This document shows positions 57,137-64,000 of a stretch of DNA of 64,000 nucleotides, one piece after another. Position 1 is the stretch's first letter. Every line of letters begins with the position of its first letter. The notes beneath the pieces are model-generated. The model was not told where the DNA came from. It saw nothing but the letters and a program-made list of their open reading frames with translations, and searched no databases. Source of the stretch: Rhododendron vialii. Its lineage: Eukaryota > Streptophyta > Magnoliopsida > Ericales > Ericaceae. A program made the position numbers and the translations under genes. Where the stretch lies: assembly GCF_030253575.1 (NCBI RefSeq), contig NC_080560.1:7932501-7996500 (forward strand), given 5' to 3'.

Positions 57137-60100
57137 TCTGAACTCCCTAAAGATACTGTTTTAACATTATTCCTAGTTACTATAATAGTGTAATACCAGT
57201 AATCCACACTGGCCTACAAAGAAAAACTCATGGCTGAAAATCTCGATAGCTTGTGGTGAAAAGGCCTTAAAACTCATCAGAACGATTTTATGCACAAAAG
57301 CCTATTAAAAAATGGAAGGAAAACGCAGGCTAACTCCAAAGTAGAAGCAAAAGCAATGCCACACCTGAGGCGGTGTCTATTGCAGGCTACGAAGAAAGCG
57401 ACGACACCATTCAAAATAGTCCTTACAGCACGAAAAACCTGCGGCAAAGCAATACAAAAGTGAGGAAATAAAAATTTACTACATTGTCCTTGGCACGATA
57501 TAAATGTTATAGGGCTATACCTGGGAGAAAAGATCATTCCAAAGAGAACGCCACATGGAAACCTCACTCACTGTTGCCTCAGCATTTGATGCCAAATTGA
57601 TTAAGCCACTTACAAACAGCCATAGGTTTTGAAGCCAATCGTAAATGCAAGTAAAGATGAAGGTTAACAAACTGCTCAATCCAACAACTAGGCGAATCGG
57701 AGTATAGAGGATCTCCCAAAGCATCCCAAAAATCGACATTGCTACAGTCAGAAAGAAGTAAGGATGGTGTTACGAGCATATTTCACAAATTGGACCTGCC
57801 AACTTAAAATAATTCACAGAAGGAAAAAAGACACCTTGAGTCAGCTCATTAACCTACCAATGGTCCAAATAGATGACAAGATGAACCACATGGGCATCAG
57901 TACAATCTCGACAAGGTTCTCCAATAGACTGAACAAAGATTCCATCACAATCCAAATGACTGAAAAGAGGCTCTCCAATATTTCTATGCACATATTCCAA
58001 AACGGAAGGATCAAATCCAAGAACTCAAAAACTGGTCCTGACATTGGCTGTGTTAGTATTGAAATGAAGGACTTGAAGGTGCGTGTGAGCATCAGAAACC
58101 ACTTAACAGCCTTCTCAAAGTTATGTAGGAATAACATTGTCCCTAAGTACTTGATCCTTGACACCATATCCCAGGTTTCTATCCAATCTAGAAGAGGACC
58201 ACACAAACGAGATGCAGTGGCCTTGAGAACTGGAACATTTTTGTATAAATCATAAAATCCTATAAGTACAGTTACAACAGAAATCAGCACATATAATGTT
58301 CTTGCCAGCGGGCACATCCACGGACGATAAAGATGGCAAAACCCTGGGTACGACTGGAGGAAAATAACCCAAGATGGAAGTCCAGATTCTAGTAAAGTAA
58401 GCAACCGCAAATCAGACATTATAATTTTCCTTATCTCAAATGGAAGGTCATGATCATTGAACCGAAACAGTATCAAAACATCCTTGTAATGGGTAGCTTC
58501 AAGTGCATCTTCAGAATCACTTGAATAAGAGGTCTGAGAATGTGATGGTGAGTCAGCACACTGACCATGTTTTTCTTCAGGATATACATGAACGTTAAAC
58601 CCAGTACTAGAGGACTTCATAACTTTCCTTCTCTTGTAGGGCCCATCACGAAAAGGTGGTGTGTGTGGCATTGGTGATCCAGTATCTGTGTCTGCTGGAT
58701 ACAGATTACATATGCCATCCAGAGAGCGAGGAGATTGATCCACAACACATGCCTCTTCTCTGCAAATATTTTCATCATGGTCAAAACTTTCGCCTTTTGA
58801 AAACTTTTCCTGAGCATCGTAGAACACTTCTCCTGTATTAAATTACGAAACAATTGGAAGCCAAATTACGAACATGAGTGGATTTGACTTATGCACACTG
58901 AATATAAACATAAAAAGTAGACTCTCAGTGGAGTATATCCACATGCCAAAATATCTTGGCATGGAATTCAATCTCAATCGCCGCAAAGAACGCATAAATC
59001 CGTGTCCAGAGATCATAAACATAAAAGGAGCTGCTTCTTTCAATGTAAACTAGAGTTCATGTTTAGACAAGTATACCTATGGCAGAGTCCAGATACTCTT
59101 TCAAAAGAAGCTGCTCATGGGTTTTTCCAGAAAACCAGGAAGATGTGCATTTCGCAGCTTGTACTATGCTATCAAACTCCCATCTTTTCATGAATTTGGC
59201 CTCAATTGCCATGGATGTATCAGTCTGCAAGTAGGAGCAAAACCATTAAGACCACCTCTTATGCTGAAATCTACGAAAAATATGCATTAAGAAAGAGGAA
59301 TACCTGAAGTTCATTCAAATAATTAATGCCACGAACGTCAGACCATGCAACTTCAAATACAATAAAGCCATACAAGGTCCTATGCATCTTGCTATTTAAA
59401 ACTAAAGAATTCCTCAGCTTCTTTACAGGTAACAAGGCCCTCTTCCGAGATAATGTTGCAGCATCAACCACTGAGAACCATTTTCTGAACTTCTTTGATT
59501 TACTTGTGCTAGGTTTGGGACTAGTCTGCAATTTTCCTGTTTCCTTCCTCTCCTTACGTGCTTTAGAGTTTGCAAATGGGGATAATCTGGACTGTAAATG
59601 CAAGTAAATAAAGGGAATTTATCAGTTTATCATCTAAAAGGCAAAATGGAGCAGGAATATTAGAAAAGCTCCTAGCAACCTTAGTGACCATCAATTGCCA
59701 CAAGTGTGCAGACCGGGGGCCAGGTTCCTTATGCCATGGTCTGTTGTCCACCAAGATATAGAACTTCTTACTTTCAGGGGCTAGGAAAAGGCTAAGATGT
59801 GAGAGATAAGACTGCAAGTCCCTGGAAAAAACATAACAGATACTCAATAACAATCTACAGCAAGCCTTTCACAAAGATTAACAACAAACCTCTATCATTT
59901 TACAGCTGTAATCAACAGCCGAATTGATGTCCTATTTTTGGCAAGTAATAACTCTTCAAGAAAGTAAAGGATACGCAAAATTCACCATTTTGATAGCTCA
60001 AAAGACTGGAATTTTTGTACTGTCTCAACAAGAGGAACCCCGCAATGTAAAAATAAACCGAGGACCAAAGTTGAAAAAGGCCCCATTAAGAAGAATCAAA

Positions 60101-61297
60101 AAGCCAAAATAATGACAAGCAACTCGAAAAGTAAATTCTTTGAATGAAACAAGAGAAAAGTTCACCAAAGACTGACAAAAAAGCCTCAGCCTCTTCGACA
60201 TCCCAAAAACCGTCTAAAAGGGGCACATATCCCTTATCAACAAACAACCCAAAGCTACTACAAAACAGCTAGAGTTCTGACTTATTCAGGCAGCATACAA
60301 ATTGAATACCACGAGAGTCAAGCTCCCTTTTCCCCACTCTTCCATATATAAGACAAGTAGACAACTGTGTGTTAATCTCAGACAATAAATGAATACCTAT
60401 CCAGAACAAAACTGGCTGATACATTTCTCAACCTTTAAATTGACGTCAATTGAAGTATACCCTTTATGTAATCTCCTATATTAACTTAAATCTCTATGTG
60501 CACGTAGTAATAATAGCATGCTTTTGTCAATTTCACAAGGTAAACAAGAGAAACCAAAGAAATCCATAAGATGAAAATTCTTACGGATTAGATTCCCTTC
60601 CCCTTGAGGATGAGGAATGCTACATACACTACACACTTTCACTGCAAATGCACTCGTGAAAGTGTGTAGCGTATGTAGCATTCCTGCCTTGAGGATGCAG
60701 ATGCAGCACACTTCCTCGGGATGCATGCACAATGCATGAGGATGAACGTACAACAAACTCTATGCACATACAGCACACATGACAATGCACATACAACACA
60801 CTTCCTCAGAATGCACATAGTAAGAGTGTGTTCCACCAACTAAAATTATTTATTTTTCAAATAATTACATATTTTTTAAATTAAACGTGATGTACTATGA
60901 GTATCGTAAAGCGGGAAAAAAAATACTTAAAACCTTAGCGGAATGGTGCCTAAGAGCACGCTTATGTCAATTTCCACTGGTAAACAAGAGAAACCAGAGA
61001 AATCCATGAAATGAAAATTCTTACCCAATCTGCAAAGCTGTTAGAGGGAATACGTATTTGCCATTGTTGGCTTTCGCCATTAAAGCCCGAATTCAAACCA
61101 AAACCGCCACAAAACACTGCCCAAATCATCAACCATAAAAAAAAACCACAATCAGGTGAGAAAAATGTGAAATTGCCAAAATGGAAACAATTATAATCAG
61201 AGGTGGAATAATAATGTGATGAACCTGGGAATAGGTTACGGCAATTCCATGAAGGAGGGGAGAGAAAGTGGAGAGAAGGAGCTCCACCGAACTTCAT
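54720..61297 (-). CDS. Conserved-looking plant membrane protein, function unknown (multi-exon, 3' end open)
   Basis: Exons, all with GT/AG and matching phase: 61297-61225, 61116-61025, 60006-59986 region (20-nt microexon 60005-59986), 59821-59680, 59591-59304, 59224-59077, 58832-57858, 57741-57521, 57438-57365, 54828-54720. Together 714 codons, with the last exon unresolved. ATG 61297 is the first ATG; the frame upstream to 61375 opens only at a TTG. Residues 62-205 look soluble (FYILVDNRPW; a basic stretch in exon 5; GFIVFEVAWSDVRG). Residues 255-370 are acidic and serine-rich with a basic PYKRRK (319-324). A membrane segment lies at about 431-448, and an extended hydrophobic region at about 515-650. 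The C-terminus is basic (TQRLRHAGSRQRRQ). I do not recognise the family; the consistent splicing and codon structure argue for a real gene. The 108-nt first intron is itself in frame and stop-free, so an unspliced form is possible. Confidence 0.8.
57100..57132. repeat. GA microsatellite in intron 9
   Basis: About 16 uninterrupted GA units within the 2.5-kb intron between exons 9 and 10 of the membrane-protein gene. Confidence 0.9.
60516..61024. repeat. 69-bp direct repeat that includes a splice donor
   Basis: Segments 60516-60584 and 60956-61024 are about 90% alike (TAAACAAGAGAAACC, AATCCAT, ATGAAAATTCTTAC). The second ends exactly at the exon 2 donor of the membrane-protein gene. The first therefore carries a copy of the donor GTAAGAATTTTCAT inside the same intron. 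Confidence 0.85.
60605..60690. repeat. Hairpin of about 80 bp in intron 2
   Basis: GAGGAATGCTACATACACTACACACTTTCAC-type left arm (60608-60638) pairs with a right arm ending CGTATGTAGCATTCCT (60685), with a 13-bp loop. Further GAGGATG and ACACACTTCCTC phrases recur to about 60830. Possibly a small MITE. Confidence 0.7.
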
Positions 61298-61442
61298 AAC
61301 AGAAAAGGGCCGACACGTTGAGGGCTGAGATTTCAACTGCCGACGCGAAAAGTGTGATAGGGAATCAACGGACAACTACACGAGACACGCGCATCGAAAC
61401 CACGAAGCCCACAGGCGAGAGCAATTACACGACGACAGCAGC

Positions 61443-61568
61443 TGGATTATAAAGCCAACCACCGATCTCTCTCTCTCTCTCTCTCTGGATTATAAAGCCA
61501 ACCACCGATCTCTCTCTCTCTCTCTCTCTGGATTATAAAGCCAACCACCGATCTCTCTCTCTCTCTCT
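61443..61568. repeat. Three tandem units of 43-44 bp, each half microsatellite
   Basis: GGATTATAAAGCCAACCACC starts at 61443, 61487 and 61530, each followed by GAT and a CT run of 16-24 bp. On the gene strand these are GA tracts 150-270 bp upstream of the start codon, probably in the leader or core promoter. Confidence 0.95.
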
Positions 61569-61576
61569 TTATTTCT

Positions 61577-61592
61577 ACATATATACATATAA
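61577..61592 (-). promoter_or_regulatory. Candidate TATA region for the membrane-protein gene
   Basis: TATATGTATATATGTAG on the minus strand lies about 280 bp upstream of ATG 61297 and just upstream of the GA-tract repeats. Supported by position only. Confidence 0.3.
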
Positions 61593-61702
61593 AGATACAT
61601 GTACGTATGTATATACGTATGGTGACCTGTGAATGCTGTTAATTGATTGGAGGGGGTGAGGAATCGGTTTATTGCTTCGTCCGTAAGGTTTTATCGAGGG
61701 GA

Positions 61703-61918
61703 GAGAGAGAGAGAGAGGGGGGTTCCTGGAGTCAGGGATACGTCGGGGATCGGGAAAGGGACGGGGGAATAAATTGGAGCTTATCCATTATTTCTGTGTT
61801 TGGGGAAAGGAACAAAGGTGTACATGAGGAAGGGTATTAATGTAAATGTCAATGTCAATGCGTATAGCCTATAGGGATCTGAGGCTTCCCGCCGGCTTCG
61901 TCGCTGTCTTTTGCAGGG

Positions 61919-61951
<33 letters not shown>
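61703..61951. repeat. GA microsatellites upstream of the membrane-protein gene
   Basis: GA runs at about 61703-61718 and 61925-61951. No gene was recognised between this point and the element at 62087. Confidence 0.8.
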
Positions 61952-61955
<4 letters not shown>

Positions 61956-62086
61956 GCCAACAAACATGGGGCCCGCAAGAACCGAGACATACGCGTATGG
62001 GTTAAGGCTGGAAAACCGAGAAAGCTACCGAGTTTTAAGTGCACTTGACAGTTGACAATACCTGGTTTTTTAAAGGAAAGTTAAAA

Positions 62087-63761
62087 GGGCAAATTTCACT
62101 GACCTCCCCTGAGGTTTTTCACACGAACAGATATCTCCCCTGAGATTTCTGAAATAACACTAACCTCCCTTCCTTTTCCGACACAGCAAAAAGGGACCCC
62201 TGCCGTTACTTTTCAAAGGATGGTGTTAACATTGGCTAGAGAATTACAAAAATACTACAAAGGAAACAAATTGAACAGAATTATTTGGAATGAATCACTC
62301 TTCATCACTTTCATTTTTTGGAATGAATCAACTTGAAAACAACTAGGCGTAATCTTATTAATTTTTTTATTTTTGTTTGTCAATGAAATTTAAAAAAATA
62401 AAGTTGTGTGAAATCAAATTTATATCAAAGCCGAAATAATTAACTTGTTTGGGCTTTATGGGATTACTTTTTGACGATTATAATTAAGAAAATTCCCCAT
62501 CGTGTTGAAACCAAAAAAAAATGGAAAGAGAGTTTATACTCGTGAATTTATTTTTATTTGTGAAATGGCATGAAGGGGGTCCAACTTTTATGTCTTATTT
62601 TAAACTTGTTGTCGCTCTTATGCGGCCTCCGTCATCTCATACCACCATTATTTTTTTATGTCTTCAAATCCGCCACAACTATCTTATTCACTTAGGCGTG
62701 GTTTGGCTTAATAATCATTTTTTTTATTTATCCTAAAACAATTGCCTTTGTTAGTTTTTTTTTGCATATTTTTTTTTTAGATTATTGGTTCATTTCAACA
62801 TCCTCTAGTGTTTCTTGAATTTTTGAAGGACCACCAAATTTCAAGCATGATCCTATAATATAAAAGATAATGTACAAGTTGTGATATAGTTTGAACATTT
62901 TGTGAACTTAAAGAAGACGGAATACTCGGGTGTATCAATGGGGGACACAAAAAACGCAAATGTTGTTAGAGCAAGGACCTTATGGAAAAAGAAGATGTCT
63001 GCCTTACCTTTTTCAACCTAAAGATTATACCATTGCAAAAAGCCAAGACAATTGTCCATGTGCATTGCTACATTGCATAATATTGCTAAACTCTCAGTAC
63101 CCAAATGTTAGATGGTAAGCTTGATTGAGTGTAATTGATTCTGTAGGCCAAGGTATGTTAAATGGTGAGGGAACAACGAGTTGATTAGGTAATAATTTTT
63201 AAAAAAAAAGATTTAAGACACAAAAAAACAATGGTGGCGATAGCATAAGAGCGACGACAAGTTTAAAATAACACATAAAAGATGGTTCCTTTTCATGCCA
63301 TTTCGCAAACAAAAATAAACCCACGAGTATAAACTCTATTTCCATTTTTTTTTTCAATATGAAATTGGGGAATTTTTTTATTGTAATCGTCAAGAAGCAA
63401 TCCTATAAATCCCAAACAAGTCAATTATTTTAGCTTTGACATAAATTTGATTCAAACAACTCTATTTTTTAATTTTATTGACAAAAGAAAAATATAAAAA
63501 ATGGCAAAAAAATATATATTACGCCTAATTGTTTTTAACTTGATTCATTCCAAAAAAAATGAAAGTGAGGTGTCATTCATTCCAAATAACTCTATGCAAT
63601 TTATTTCCTTTGCCAATGTTAACGCCATTCTCTGAAAAGTAACGGTAGGGGGGTCACTTTTTGCTTTGCGAAAAGGAAGAGAGGTTAGTGTTATTTCAAA
63701 AATCTCAAGGGAGGTATCTGTTTGTGTCAGAAACCCCAGGAGAAGTTAGTGAAATTTGCCC
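62087..63761. mobile_element. 1675-bp element (F) with inverted repeats of about 0.6 kb and perfect 9-bp duplication
   Basis: Starts GGGCAAATTTCACT and ends with the complement, AGTGAAATTTGCCC. The 9-mer AAGTTAAAA is exactly repeated at 62078-62086 and 63762-63770. Matching arms run inward to about 62690 and 63200: shared blocks include GTTATTTCA, AAAAGTAACGG, TTGGAATGAAT, TTAGGCGTAAT and TTTATACTCGTG (with complements). The unpaired centre is about 500 bp and encodes nothing recognisable. Nine-bp duplications and long inverted ends fit a non-autonomous Mutator-like or foldback element. Its terminus resembles that of element D at 34038. Confidence 0.85.
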
Positions 63762-63808
63762 AAGTTAAAAAGATTAAAGCACAAATTTCAATAAATCTAT
63801 TTTTCTTT

Positions 63809-64000
63809 GGGAAATGAATTGCCACTTTTTTTTTTTTTTATACAAATGACACTCTTTTTTTTGTCTTGTAGAGTATGAATTTACAAAATAATTCATGCAC
63901 TTTGTGAAAGTTTATTTCATTAAGGGTAAATTCCCTTAACTAAAGGACAAAAAGAAAGTGTCATTAATAAAATAGAGATATATCTTTTCCCTTGTCTTTT
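63809..64000. repeat. Partial hairpin repeat cut by the window edge
   Basis: GGGAAATGAATTGCCAC then a T run and AATGACACTC, followed near 63960 by GTGTCATTAATAAAA. Resembles the hairpin at 30468-30592. Confidence 0.4.

Noticed and set aside
57764..58255. 163-codon plus-strand frame
   Set aside because: Antisense to exon 7 of the membrane-protein gene, whose splice phases and hydrophobic pattern are consistent on the minus strand.
60605..60690. miRNA-type hairpin
   Set aside because: Arms are short, the repeat phrases continue outside the hairpin and it resembles a MITE; nothing supports a processed small RNA.
61297..61375. Upstream start for the membrane-protein gene at 61375
   Set aside because: The codon there is TTG; the first in-frame ATG is 61297.

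Overview
The window is nuclear DNA of a flowering plant, most likely a woody eudicot. I infer this from five spliced or plant-type genes (SUMO, a GH17 beta-1,3-glucanase with an X8 module, an ANTH-domain clathrin adaptor, an ARM-repeat protein, a conserved membrane protein), AT-rich intergenic DNA, plant-type solo LTRs, Stowaway-like MITEs and very frequent CT/GA microsatellites. There are no bacterial genes, no CRISPR array and no viral gene. Species cannot be fixed from this sequence.

Layout: 1-12.4 kb is transposon-derived. It holds a retroposed unit with a perfect 13-bp target-site duplication (1.1-2.3 kb), a solo LTR nested in another LTR (3.2-5.7 kb) and a 3.3-kb LTR with two internal repeat systems (6.5-9.8 kb). 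At 12.9-14.6 kb (+) lies a single-exon ARM-repeat gene. 14.6-26.2 kb is intergenic with MITEs and small duplications. At 26.2-29.2 kb (-) is a two-exon ANTH/CALM clathrin assembly gene. 29.2-41.2 kb is intergenic: a 1.7-kb solo LTR (32.2-33.9 kb), then a stack of nested transposons (34.0-37.4 kb), then a 372-bp hairpin (40.6-40.9 kb). At 41.2-42.8 kb (-) is the GH17 gene. 43-48 kb carries several hairpin MITEs. At 48.3-51.4 kb (+) is a three-exon SUMO gene. From 61.3 down to at least 54.7 kb (-) is a gene of ten or more exons for a membrane protein of unknown function. At 62.1-63.8 kb is a 1.68-kb element with inverted repeats of about 0.6 kb and a perfect 9-bp target-site duplication.

The genes are independent transcription units with no obvious shared pathway: SUMO in protein modification, the ANTH protein in clathrin endocytosis, GH17 in callose turnover at the wall, the ARM protein in protein interaction. 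All splice junctions were placed by eye from GT/AG sites, reading phase and family knowledge; no transcript evidence was available.

The most unusual material is in the transposons. Two solo LTRs of one family carry different palindromic repeat cassettes (ATCGAT core versus ACCGGT core) at a similar depth, and an unrelated LTR has a third kind (CGTACG core). The nesting order at 34.0-37.4 kb can be resolved by target-site duplications. Two gene-structure oddities also deserve attention: a microsatellite abutting a SUMO splice donor, and an X8 domain short of its last cysteine.
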